The translations under genes and the position numbers were made by a program. The notes beneath the pieces were generated by a model, which worked only from the letters and a program-made list of their open reading frames with translations, searched no databases and was not told the origin of the DNA. A stretch of DNA of 64,000 nucleotides from Amycolatopsis sp. EV170708-02-1 (GTDB taxonomy: Bacteria; Actinomycetota; Actinomycetes; Mycobacteriales; Pseudonocardiaceae). Below, piece after piece: positions 48,801-56,601 of the stretch. The stretch covers positions 5,642,001 through 5,706,000 of the forward strand of contig NZ_CP092497.1 in the NCBI RefSeq assembly GCF_022479115.1, written 5' to 3'. Position 1 is the stretch's first letter; each line of letters opens with the position of its first letter.

Positions 48801-51800
48801 GGGCCGCCCTGCCCGACGCGGCCGAGCAGGCGCCCGTCGCGCGACGGCCGGTGGCGACCCCGGCCGAACGGCTCGTGGCGCGGATCTGGGGCGACGTGCT
48901 CGGGATCGACGGCATTTCCGCGGACGACGACTTCTTCGCCGTGGGCGGTCATTCCTTCGCCGCGGTGCGGGTGGCGGGGCGGCTGGGCGAGGCGCTGCGC
49001 CGCGACGTCGCCGTGCGCACGGTGTTCGAGCACCCGGTGCTGGCCGGCCTCGCCGCCGTGCTGGCCGCCGACCCGGGCGGCGTGTCCGGCGGCGCGCCCA
49101 TCCCCGTGCGGCCGGACCCCGAAGCTCCCGCGCCGCTGTCGTCCGCGCAGGCACGGCTGTGGTTCCTCGAACTGCTCGGGCCGGGGTCGGCCTATCACGC
49201 CGATCTCGTGTTGCGGCTGCGTGGACCGCTGGACGCGGCGGCGATGGCGCTCGCGGTGCGGGACGTCGCCGCCCGGCACACCGTCCTGCGCACCGTCATC
49301 GAGGAGCGGGACGGCACCCCGGTGGCCGTGCCGGTGCCGGCGGACCGCGTTCCGGTGTCCATAGTGGACATCGCCGCCGACCGGGTGGACGCGGCGTGCC
49401 GGGCGGAGCTGGCGCGGCCGTTCGCGCTCGACCGGGAGCCGCCGCTGCGGGCCTCGCTGTTCCGGATCGCCGCCGACGAGCACGTGCTCGCGCTCACCGT
49501 GCACCACATCGCGACCGACAACTGGTCGCGCGGCATCATCGGCGCGGACCTCGCCGACGCGTACGCCGCCCGGCTCGCGGGCTCGGCACCGGACGCGACT
49601 CTGCCCGTCCAGTACGCGGACTACGCCGCCTGGCTGGCCGCCCGCACGCGCGACGAAGACCTGGACTGGTGGTGCGACCGCCTTTCCGGGCTGCCGCCGC
49701 TGCTCACGTTGCCGACCGACCGGCCCCGTCCGGCGGTGGCCGGATGGACCGGCGGGCACGTCCGGTTCGCGCTCCCCGCCGCGCTCACCGCACGCGTGCG
49801 GCGGGTCGCGGCCGAGACCGGCGTGACGCCGTTCATGGTGTTGCTGGCCTGCTGGCAGGAACTGCTCGGCCGCCGCGCCGGGACCGACGACGTCGCGGTC
49901 GGCGTACCGGAGTCCGGGCGGCATCACCCGGACGCCGAGTCGACGGTGGGCTGTTTCGTGAACACGCTCGTGCTGCGCACGGATCTCGGCGGCGACCCGA
50001 CCGTGCGGGAGTTGCTCGGCCGGTCCCGCGAAACCGTGCTCGGCGCGTTCACGCACGCCGAAACCCCCCTCGAACGGATCATCGAACGGCTGCGGCCGGA
50101 GCGATCGGTGGCCGCGACGCCGATCTTCCAGGTATTGCTGAACGTCCTCGACCAGCCTGCGACGCCGCCCGCCATCCCGGGGGTCGAAGTGACCGCCGTC
50201 CGCGACGCGGGCGAGCAGGTGAAGTTCGACCTCAGCATGGTGCTGGTCAACGACGGCGACACCTATCTCGGCGGCCTCGCCTACCGGGCCGACCTGTTCG
50301 ACGACGGCACCGCCGAAGGGATCGTCGCCGATTTCCAGGCACTGCTGGCCGGTCTGCTGTCCGATGTGGACAGACCGGTCGCCGCGGTCGGCCCGGCCCG
50401 CGCCGGGGCCGGGGCCGCTGGCCCGGTCGCCGAGCCCGTTCCCGTGCCGGTGAGCGGCTCGCGTGCGCCGGAAACGCCGTCCGAGCACCGCGTCGCACAG
50501 GTGTGGGCACAGGTGCTCGGCGTATCCGAGGTCCGCGCGGACGACGACTTCTTCGCTCTCGGCGGCCATTCGTTCACCGCGGTCCGCGCGGTCCGGCTGA
50601 TCGACGAGCGGCTCAGGGTCATCGACCTGTTCCTGCACCCGACCGTCCGCGAACTGGCCGCCCATCTCGACGCCGGACGGGACACCGACGACGGCCGCCT
50701 GCTGCACCGGCTCTCCCCCGCCCGCGCGGGCACGCCGGACGTGACGCTCGTCTGCGTGCCCTACGGCGGCGGCTCGGCCGCGGTGTTCCAGCCCTTGGCC
50801 ACCGAACTCGCCGCCGCCGCACCGGGCATCGACCTGCTCGCCGTCGAACTGCCCGGCCACGACGTGGCCCGGCCCGACGAGGCGTTCCGCACCGTCGACG
50901 AGGTCGTGGATCTGCTGGCCGGCGAGATCGGCCGGACCGTTACCGGCCCGGTCGCGGTGTACGGGCACTGCGTCGGCTCGGCGGTGGCCACCGCGCTCGC
51001 CGCCCGGCTCGAGGCCGGCGGCCGCGCCGTCGCCGGGGTGGTCGTGGCGGGCAGCTTCCCCTCCGCACGCCTGCCGGGGAAGCTTTCGGCCTGGCTTCAG
51101 CGCCGGTTCCCGCGCGAACGCTGGGTGGCGGACCGGCTCTACCGGGACACCCTGCGGGCCACCGGCGGACTGCTGGACGACATGGACGAAGCCGCGAGCG
51201 CGGCGATGCTGCACGCCCTGCGACACGACGCCGGACAGGCGCAGGCGTGGTTCGGCCGCGCGCTCGACCCGGACGCGGGGCACGGGCCCCGGCTGAAGGC
51301 GCCGGTGCTGTGCGTGGCCGGGTCGAGCGACCCGGCGACCGAGCTGTACCAGGAGCGGTACCGGGAGTGGGGCGCGTTCGCCGACCGCGTCGAACTGGCC
51401 GTGCTGCCCAAGGCCGGGCACTACTTCCTGCGCCATCAGGCCGCCGAGGTCGCGGCGCTGCTGCGGGACCGGCTGTCGGGCTGGGCCGCCGGTGACCTGC
51501 CGCCGGAAGTCGACGACGTCCCGGTCGCCGCGGCCGCGACCCGGCGCGGGCTGCGCGCGTTCTACACCGTGGCGGGTGGCCAAGCCGTGTCGATGATCGG
51601 CAACGAACTGAGCGCGTTCGCGCTCGGCGTGTGGGCGTACCAGCTGAGCGGACGCGTCCTCGACCTCGCGCTGGTCGTACTGCTCGCACGCGTGCCGAGC
51701 ATGCTGCTGACGCCGGTCGGCGGCGCGCTCGCCGACCGGGTGGACCGCCGCCGGATCATGCTGTGCTGCGACCTGACGAGCGGCGCGGCGATGGCCGTGC

Positions 51801-52813
51801 TCGCCGTGCTGGTCGCCTTGGGACGGCTGGATCTCACCGCGGTGTGCGCGATCGTCGGGGTCATGTCGGTGGCGTCGGCGTTCCACCGGCCCGCCTACCT
51901 GGCGGCGATCGCCCAGCTGGTGCCGAAGCCGTATCTGCCGCAGGCCAACGCGCTCGCCGACATGGGCGCCGGGCTCGGGACCGTGCTCGGGCCCGTCCTC
52001 GGCGGTGTCCTCATGGGACTGTCCGGGCTGACCGGGGTGGTCGTGGCCGACGTCGCCACGTTCGCGATCGGGGTGACCACCCTGGTGCTGGTGCGGTTCC
52101 CGGACAGGATGTCCTTCACCAGGGTCGAACCCTTCACGAGGGCGGTCGCCGGCGGGTGGAAGTTCGTGCTGCGCCGCAAACCGCTGCTGGTGATGATCGG
52201 CTACTTCGCGGTGGTCAACTACTTCACCGCCGTGATGTGGGTGGGGCTCACCCCGCTGGTCCTGTCGATCGGCTCGACGGGCGAACTGGGTGTGGTCAGC
52301 GCCGTCGGCGGGATCGGCGCGGCGGTCGGCGCGCTCGTCGTGATCACCTGGGGCGGCACCGCGCGCCGGGCCACCGGCATGATCGCGTTCGTCGTCGGCT
52401 CCGGGCTCGGGGTGGCGCTGATGGGCGCGTGGCCTTCGGTGCTCGTGGTCGCGATCGGCCTGTTCGTGCGGCTGGCGTGCATGAGCATCGGCAACGCGCA
52501 CTGGCTGTCGATCATCCAGACGAAGGTCGGCCAGCATCTGCAGGGCCGGGTGCTGGCGATCAACGTCATGCTGGCGACCGCCATGCAACCGCTCGGGTTC
52601 CTGACCGCGGGACCGCTCGCCGGCCTGCTCGGCGGCTTCGCCGCGCTGATGGTGGTCTCCGGGGCCGTGCTGGTGGTGTGGGGTCTGCTCGGCCTGCGAT
52701 ACCGGCCGCTGCACCATATCGAGGAACTGCTGCCGGACGCGGCGCCCCCGGCGGAGATCGACGCCGACCTCGACCGCGTGCAGGCACTCGCCGACCGCGA
52801 GCTGGCGCGGTGA
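45890..52813 (+). CDS. NRPS-exporter fusion: C-A-PCP-C-PCP-TE-MFS
   Basis: 2307 aa. Order: C3 (about 35-460, HHIAMDA), A4 (483-975, FTSGSTG; by-eye pocket D-F-T-K-I-A-H-M-I, weakly like Asp/Asn sites), PCP4 (984-1060), C4 (1067-1503, HHIATDN), PCP5 (1524-1600, GGHSF), a thioesterase (1603-1860) and an MFS permease of about 12 helices (about 1885-2290). The last module has C and PCP but no A domain. The TE elbow is YGHCVGS, with Cys in place of Ser; Asp (AGSSDPATE) and His (KAGHYFL) are kept. The MFS part (GGALADRVDRRRIM) resembles EntS-like exporters, so release and export appear joined in one chain. ATG 45890 overlaps the previous stop (ATGA). Confidence 0.9.
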   Translation: MTDSLVTPAQRRLRELLAGRAAAALRGGTPDAEPAIPRLPRDGSPVPLSSAQARLWFLARFEPGGHAYNLPLVLELTGPADETALVAAVHDVADRHDVLRGVYREIDGEPMRCAGPGVPVSTVDVTAAELDDAVAAEAIRPFALGDLPPMRAVLFRVTADRRVLALTFHHIAMDAPSAAVVLDDLAACYAARLGVRDVPPPPALQYADLVAWNGSRPDTAEADLDWWHERLAGLPPVLELPTDRPRPAVAGEEGAEVAVEVPAALTARLREIGRTTGATPFMVFLACWQTLLARLAGTTNVPVGVPESGRRHPDAERVVGCFVDTLVLRTDLAGAATGRELLAAARDTVLDAFAHTGVAFERIVERVAPRRGLDASPIFQVMLNVLDEPSRPPGLPGLTTRVTEPPVRGVKADLNLALSRSGDGYSGGLAYRTDLFDRGTAERIARWFVTLVDGITADLDRPVAEVPVEAVTAPVLAGPEPERTGLRPVHRLIEDTVDRCPDRVAVVGATGALTYRQLDERANRIAHRLRALGVRADEPVGLLLEQGTDVACAVLGIMKSGGAYLPMDTTYPRARVAAILATAGARILLAEPGLDLTVPDVTVLTVDDAVAGRPGTRPDVPVAGHALIHVIFTSGSTGAPKGVAVEHRNVAHYLSGMLPRLGDVAGASFAVVSTPAADFGLTCVYGALTTGGTVHLVERDTAMDPESFAGYLAGHPVDVLKCVPSHLELLARHGDLAAVLPRRLLILAGEACPWSLVERVEAARPGLRVQSHYGHTESTMISMTCDVATVPPHERTGHVPLGTPLPGVVGHLVDARGAVVPDGMTGELVIGGPQITRGYLGDDAQTAARFVSDPLGTGVRCFRSGDLLRVRADGTVQFLGRADDQVKVRGHRVELGEVTAALRDVDGVAEAVVLPVGTGLDRRLAAWLVGPGLDVATVRRTLRERLPDYMVPASLTVLDRLPLNANGKIDRAALPDAAEQAPVARRPVATPAERLVARIWGDVLGIDGISADDDFFAVGGHSFAAVRVAGRLGEALRRDVAVRTVFEHPVLAGLAAVLAADPGGVSGGAPIPVRPDPEAPAPLSSAQARLWFLELLGPGSAYHADLVLRLRGPLDAAAMALAVRDVAARHTVLRTVIEERDGTPVAVPVPADRVPVSIVDIAADRVDAACRAELARPFALDREPPLRASLFRIAADEHVLALTVHHIATDNWSRGIIGADLADAYAARLAGSAPDATLPVQYADYAAWLAARTRDEDLDWWCDRLSGLPPLLTLPTDRPRPAVAGWTGGHVRFALPAALTARVRRVAAETGVTPFMVLLACWQELLGRRAGTDDVAVGVPESGRHHPDAESTVGCFVNTLVLRTDLGGDPTVRELLGRSRETVLGAFTHAETPLERIIERLRPERSVAATPIFQVLLNVLDQPATPPAIPGVEVTAVRDAGEQVKFDLSMVLVNDGDTYLGGLAYRADLFDDGTAEGIVADFQALLAGLLSDVDRPVAAVGPARAGAGAAGPVAEPVPVPVSGSRAPETPSEHRVAQVWAQVLGVSEVRADDDFFALGGHSFTAVRAVRLIDERLRVIDLFLHPTVRELAAHLDAGRDTDDGRLLHRLSPARAGTPDVTLVCVPYGGGSAAVFQPLATELAAAAPGIDLLAVELPGHDVARPDEAFRTVDEVVDLLAGEIGRTVTGPVAVYGHCVGSAVATALAARLEAGGRAVAGVVVAGSFPSARLPGKLSAWLQRRFPRERWVADRLYRDTLRATGGLLDDMDEAASAAMLHALRHDAGQAQAWFGRALDPDAGHGPRLKAPVLCVAGSSDPATELYQERYREWGAFADRVELAVLPKAGHYFLRHQAAEVAALLRDRLSGWAAGDLPPEVDDVPVAAAATRRGLRAFYTVAGGQAVSMIGNELSAFALGVWAYQLSGRVLDLALVVLLARVPSMLLTPVGGALADRVDRRRIMLCCDLTSGAAMAVLAVLVALGRLDLTAVCAIVGVMSVASAFHRPAYLAAIAQLVPKPYLPQANALADMGAGLGTVLGPVLGGVLMGLSGLTGVVVADVATFAIGVTTLVLVRFPDRMSFTRVEPFTRAVAGGWKFVLRRKPLLVMIGYFAVVNYFTAVMWVGLTPLVLSIGSTGELGVVSAVGGIGAAVGALVVITWGGTARRATGMIAFVVGSGLGVALMGAWPSVLVVAIGLFVRLACMSIGNAHWLSIIQTKVGQHLQGRVLAINVMLATAMQPLGFLTAGPLAGLLGGFAALMVVSGAVLVVWGLLGLRYRPLHHIEELLPDAAPPAEIDADLDRVQALADRELAR

Positions 52814-52835
52814 CGCCGATGTCCTCCTCGTCACC

Positions 52836-52997
52836 GTGGCCGACATCCGCTCCGCCGCCGCGCGGATCCGGCACTCCGTGCACCGCACGCCCCTGCTCGG
52901 CCCGTTCGGCATGGGCGTGCTGGATGTGGCGCTCTACGGCGCCATCGCCTCGCAGGCCCGGCACTTGGGCTTCGGATCGCTCGTCGATCTCGGCTGA
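52836..52997 (+). pseudogene. Remnant joining a dehydratase-like N-terminus to an OCD-like C-terminus
   Basis: A 53-codon reading frame begins VADIRSAAARIRHSVHRTPL, like the start of Ser/Thr dehydratase-type PLP enzymes. It then passes directly to FGMGVLDVALYGAIASQARH and ends GSLVDLG, like the tail of ornithine cyclodeaminase/SbnB-type proteins. The join suggests that a deletion removed most of two adjacent genes. It lies 22 bp after the NRPS stop and is a leftover rather than a working gene. The family calls rest on short segments and are tentative. Confidence 0.4.
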
Positions 52998-53009
52998 TGC
53001 CCGGATCCG

Positions 53010-53036
53010 CGTTTTCGAACAACCTCGATCAAGATC
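53010..53036 (+). promoter_or_regulatory. Second copy of the CGTTTTCGA...TCGATCAA element
   Basis: It begins CGTTTTCGAACAACCTCGAT and ends CAAGATC, matching 35311-35337 at most positions. A TAATGT box follows 38 nt later (53075-53080), as at the regulator promoter. It lies just past the NRPS gene remnant, about 210 bp before the secreted-protein gene at 53245. Confidence 0.5.
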
Positions 53037-53244
53037 ACCGCACAAGATCACTAGGCGGCTCCGCATATTGCCGATAATGTTTGCCGTGGCCAGTTGATTG
53101 GCTGACGGAAAATCACTCACGCGGACAAGTCGTGCTCTTCTGGCGCGGAAATGACCCAGAAGGCCGGCCGTCCTATCGAACTCGAAAGAAGGCCCGGCGG
53201 AATTCGCACGGCTTTCGATCCGAACGACGAGAAAGAGAACACCA

Positions 53245-53766
53245 GTGAAGAAATGGACGACACGGGTCACGACCGGCCTGCTGGTCGCGGGAATGGCACT
53301 CGCCGTGCAGAGTGCGCCGGCGATGGCCGAGGAAGAGGCGGACTCCACCACGACCGAGGTCGCACTGACCGACGTGACCACGGAGGGCATCGACGCTTCC
53401 GGCGACTGCGGCGGATGGCGGGGCGGTTTGGCTGGCTACAAGGACTGGAAGGTGGACAAGGCGGGCTGCGGCTACATCAGCCCGGATTCGAAGAAGAACC
53501 CGCAGCACCGCCGCTACACGTGGAAGCTCCCGCCTGGTAGCAACAGCAGGATCTGTGTCCAGGCGGAGGGCCACTACTGGAGCACCAAGAAGAATAAGTC
53601 TGTCAAGACCTGGAAGACGGCAGGCTGCGGAACCGGCGGCACCGTCGTCGTGCGCTGGTCGGGCCCGCCGAAGAAGGGCGGCGGTTATCTCGGCCTCGCC
53701 TCGACCCCCAGGGTGCGGGCGAAGGTCCAGCCGGGCTTCGGTGGCGTCGCGTACAGCTGGAAGTGA
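53245..53766 (+). CDS. Small secreted protein of unknown function (173 aa)
   Basis: A signal peptide (MKKWTTRVTTGLLVAGMALA, cleavage after AMAE or PAMA) precedes an acidic Ser/Thr-rich linker and a basic, Cys-containing domain of about 125 residues. Cysteines occur in SGDCGGWRGG, AGCGYISP, RICVQAEGHYW and AGCGTGG, so two disulfides are likely. It has many Trp, Tyr and Lys residues, as in small cationic extracellular proteins. No catalytic motif was recognised. The GTG start has GAGAAAGAG upstream. It may be driven from the promoter-like element at 53010-53080. An antimicrobial or cell-wall role is only a guess. Confidence 0.78.
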   Translation: MKKWTTRVTTGLLVAGMALAVQSAPAMAEEEADSTTTEVALTDVTTEGIDASGDCGGWRGGLAGYKDWKVDKAGCGYISPDSKKNPQHRRYTWKLPPGSNSRICVQAEGHYWSTKKNKSVKTWKTAGCGTGGTVVVRWSGPPKKGGGYLGLASTPRVRAKVQPGFGGVAYSWK

Positions 53767-53845
53767 GCCGGTTCGCGCCGGTATGACCGGCGGCCCACCA
53801 CGGATCCGGGACACCGCCACTCCCCCTCGATGGCGCCCGGATCAT

Positions 53846-53898
53846 GTCGCGAAAGCCACTTTGGGGACATCACACGTCTCGAAAGTGGCTTTCGCGAC
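53846..53898. repeat. 53-nt palindrome, family B copy 2 (loop ATCACAC)
   Basis: The arms GTCGCGAAAGCCAC... and ...GTGGCTTTCGCGAC (23 nt each) flank ATCACAC. The layout is identical to 5659-5711. It lies between convergent stop codons at 53766 and 53941. Confidence 0.75.
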
Positions 53899-53940
53899 AA
53901 GCCACATTTGCGTTGCCCCCGCGGGAACGACCATTGCCAC

Positions 53941-56457
53941 TCACGACTCGCCGGACACCGACGAGCGCAGGCCGATCTCGGCGAGCAGGGCCCGCGCCTT
54001 CTGACCGTGATCGTCGGCCATGCCGGTGTCACCGGCGACGGCCGCGCCCTGTTCGATCCCTTTGTGCGCCCGTGCTTGCTCGTAGCGGTCGCCCAGTTTT
54101 TCAGCGACCGCAAGCGCTTCGCGGTAGCTGGCGATCGAGCCCGCCGTGTCGCCCAGGCCGCCGAGCGCGGTGCCGATGCCGTTGAGCACCTTGACCTCGA
54201 ACTCCCCCAAGCTGTTCCGGCGCGCGAGGTCCAGTGCTTCGGTCAGGTGCGCCAGGGCGTCGTCGTACTCGCCCAGCCGCGCGAGCAGCACGCCGATGTG
54301 GAGCAACGCCTCGGTCTCCGGGAACGGGTAGCCGAACTCGCGTGCCTTGCCGAGTGCCCGCCGGTAGTGGCCGAGTGCCTCGGCGGAGTGCCCCTGCTGT
54401 TCGTGCACCGTGCCGAGATTGCCGTAGGTCAGGCATTCCCCGACGCGGTCCTCCACCTCCAGCATGATCGCCAGTGCCTCGTCCAGGTACGCCTCGGCCT
54501 TGTCCCAGTCGCCGACGCGCATCGCGCTGTTCCCGAGGTTGCCCAGCGCGCGGCCCTCGCTGGTGCGGTTGCCGGTGGCCCGGTGCACGAGCAGCGCCTG
54601 CCGGTAACAGTCCTCGGCGGCCGCGAAGTCGCTGAGCCGGTCGAACGCGTTGCCGAGATTGTTCAGTGCCCGCGCCCAGCTGGCCCGGTCACCGCCCGCG
54701 TCGTAGCGCGTGAGCGCCTGCTTCAGCTGATCGATGCTCTCCTGGTAGCGGTTGGAACGCAGGTAGACCGCACCCAGGCTCAGGTAGGCGCTCGCCTGGA
54801 CCATGGGGTCGGCGGCGCGGACCGCGATGCCGTGCACGATCTCCGCGTCGGCGAAGCGCAACGCGTTGTACAGATACCGGTTCAGGATCGGCGACATCGT
54901 GGCCGCGTCCTCGCGCCTGCCCTGCTCCTCGGCCAGCGCGGTGATACCCACCAGGTTGTGCCGCTCGGCGTCCAGCCACGCCGTCGCCGCCGCGGCGTCG
55001 GCGAAGTCCGGCGCCGGGATGTCCGAAGTGGACACGGCGGGCCTGCGGTCGCGTTCGTGCGGGGCGTAGTGGTCCATGGCGCGGCAGGCGGTGTGCCGGT
55101 AGTAGTCGAACAACCGGCCGAGCGCGGCCCGCCGCGCGGAAGCGGCGTCCACGTCCCGCGCCAGCCCCGCCGCGTAGACGCGGACCACGTCGTGCAGGCC
55201 GAACCGATCCTGGGCGCTCCGCTGCACCAGGCTGCCGTCGACCAGTTCGCCGAGAAGTTCCTCCGCCGTGCGCGGATCCACCCCGGCGAGCGCGGCCGCC
55301 GCGCGCGTGTCGACGTCGCGGCCGGGATGGATCGCGAGGAGCCGCAGCAGCCGCGCGGCCTCGGCAGGCAGGTCGGCGTAGGACAGGCCGATGGCGTTCT
55401 CCAGCTCGTCCTCGACCCGCAGGCTGTCCCGGCGTTCCGCGAGCCGGGCGGCGTGGTCGCGCAACGTCCAGTCGCGCCGGTTCCGGATCCGGCCCGCCAC
55501 CACCGTCAACGCGAGCGGCAGATGACCGACCAGGCCGGCGATCCGCGCGGCGGCCTCGGTGTCCTCGGCGACCTCGGCCGTACCGACGAGCCTGCGCAGC
55601 ATGTCGAGCGACTCGCTATCCGGGAACGCCTCCAGGTGCACGGCCCGCGCACCGGCCAACCCGGTCAGGCGCCGCCGGCTGGTGATCAGCACGCTGCCGC
55701 CCGGCCGGTCCGGCAGCAGCGGGCGCACCTGGCCGGCGTCCGCCGCGTTGTCCAGCACCACGACCGGACGCCGGTCCACGAGCAGCCGCCGATAGGTCTC
55801 CTGCCTGCCCTCGGGACCGAGGCGGTGGATCTCCCCGCCCGGCACCCCGAGCCGCCGGAGGAACTCGTCCAGCACCGCGAGCGGGTCGGCGGGCGCGCGG
55901 TCGGCGTCGTAACCGCGCAGGTCCGCCCACAACCGGACCTCGGTGCCGTTCCGCCGCGCGAGCCGGTGCGCGGCACGGACGGCGAGACTGGTCTTGCCGA
56001 CACCGGCCATGCCGTCGATCACCACCACCGGCGACCGCCCGGTGATGGCGGCCAGCTCGGCGTGCCTGCCGACGAAGTCCGTGCTGTCGGCGGGAAGCTC
56101 ACCCGCCACGGTCACCCACGACGAGTCGGCGGTGTGCCCCGCGATCACCTGACACGCCTGGCGCCACCGGGCGACCACCGTCTCGTCGGCGGTGAGCACC
56201 CGCACGATGTCCGCGACGAGGTCCGCGTCGACCCGCCGCCGCCCCGGCCGCAGGCAGCGGTAGACCGTGTTGAACACCGGCAGATCGGGGTTCCCCGCCG
56301 CCCGCCGTCCCCGCACGACCCGCCGGTGCAGCTCCCGATAGGACACCCCGTTCCAGCCGCGCAGCGCGTTCAGCCGGGCCGCCAGCTCGTCGAACGATCC
56401 GGCGCCCGGCGGCTCGGGCGGCACTCCGCCCTCGTCCGGCGTACGGTCGGGATTCAC
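53941..56457 (-). CDS. XRE-NB-ARC-TPR (STAND) regulator, leftward paralogue
   Basis: About 838 aa. It has an N-terminal HTH-like region (FDELAARLNALRGWNGVSYR; FNTVYRCLRPGRRRVDADLV, residues about 20-95), NB-ARC (Walker A GMAGVGKTSLA; Walker B PVVVLDNAAD; ITSRRRL; GLVGHLPLAL) and a C-terminal TPR array (about 600-830; LNNLGNAFDRLSDFAAAEDC and similar). The start at GTG 56457 has no ribosome site but a TACCCT box ends 7-8 nt upstream, fitting a leaderless message. The same frame stays open further upstream, antisense to the neighbouring gene; that extension is not real. It is divergent from, and closely related to, the regulator at 56602. The regulated genes are unknown. Confidence 0.85.
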   Translation of the reverse strand: MNPDRTPDEGGVPPEPPGAGSFDELAARLNALRGWNGVSYRELHRRVVRGRRAAGNPDLPVFNTVYRCLRPGRRRVDADLVADIVRVLTADETVVARWRQACQVIAGHTADSSWVTVAGELPADSTDFVGRHAELAAITGRSPVVVIDGMAGVGKTSLAVRAAHRLARRNGTEVRLWADLRGYDADRAPADPLAVLDEFLRRLGVPGGEIHRLGPEGRQETYRRLLVDRRPVVVLDNAADAGQVRPLLPDRPGGSVLITSRRRLTGLAGARAVHLEAFPDSESLDMLRRLVGTAEVAEDTEAAARIAGLVGHLPLALTVVAGRIRNRRDWTLRDHAARLAERRDSLRVEDELENAIGLSYADLPAEAARLLRLLAIHPGRDVDTRAAAALAGVDPRTAEELLGELVDGSLVQRSAQDRFGLHDVVRVYAAGLARDVDAASARRAALGRLFDYYRHTACRAMDHYAPHERDRRPAVSTSDIPAPDFADAAAATAWLDAERHNLVGITALAEEQGRREDAATMSPILNRYLYNALRFADAEIVHGIAVRAADPMVQASAYLSLGAVYLRSNRYQESIDQLKQALTRYDAGGDRASWARALNNLGNAFDRLSDFAAAEDCYRQALLVHRATGNRTSEGRALGNLGNSAMRVGDWDKAEAYLDEALAIMLEVEDRVGECLTYGNLGTVHEQQGHSAEALGHYRRALGKAREFGYPFPETEALLHIGVLLARLGEYDDALAHLTEALDLARRNSLGEFEVKVLNGIGTALGGLGDTAGSIASYREALAVAEKLGDRYEQARAHKGIEQGAAVAGDTGMADDHGQKARALLAEIGLRSSVSGES

Positions 56458-56601
56458 GATCGGAAAGGGTAGTGCGTGCGGCCGATCGGCACTGTCCAAA
56501 CGGGAGAGATCGCCGGTCGCCGAGTTCGCCGACCCGGCCCGCCGGGCACGGATCTCGGCTAGAGTCGCTCGGCGTTCGGTTCGCGTGTCCAGGGGGTTCC
56601 C

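Noticed and set aside
47513..52912. A 1799-aa minus-strand open frame across the second NRPS protein
   Set aside because: It is antisense to conserved NRPS, TE and MFS motifs and has shadow-type composition.
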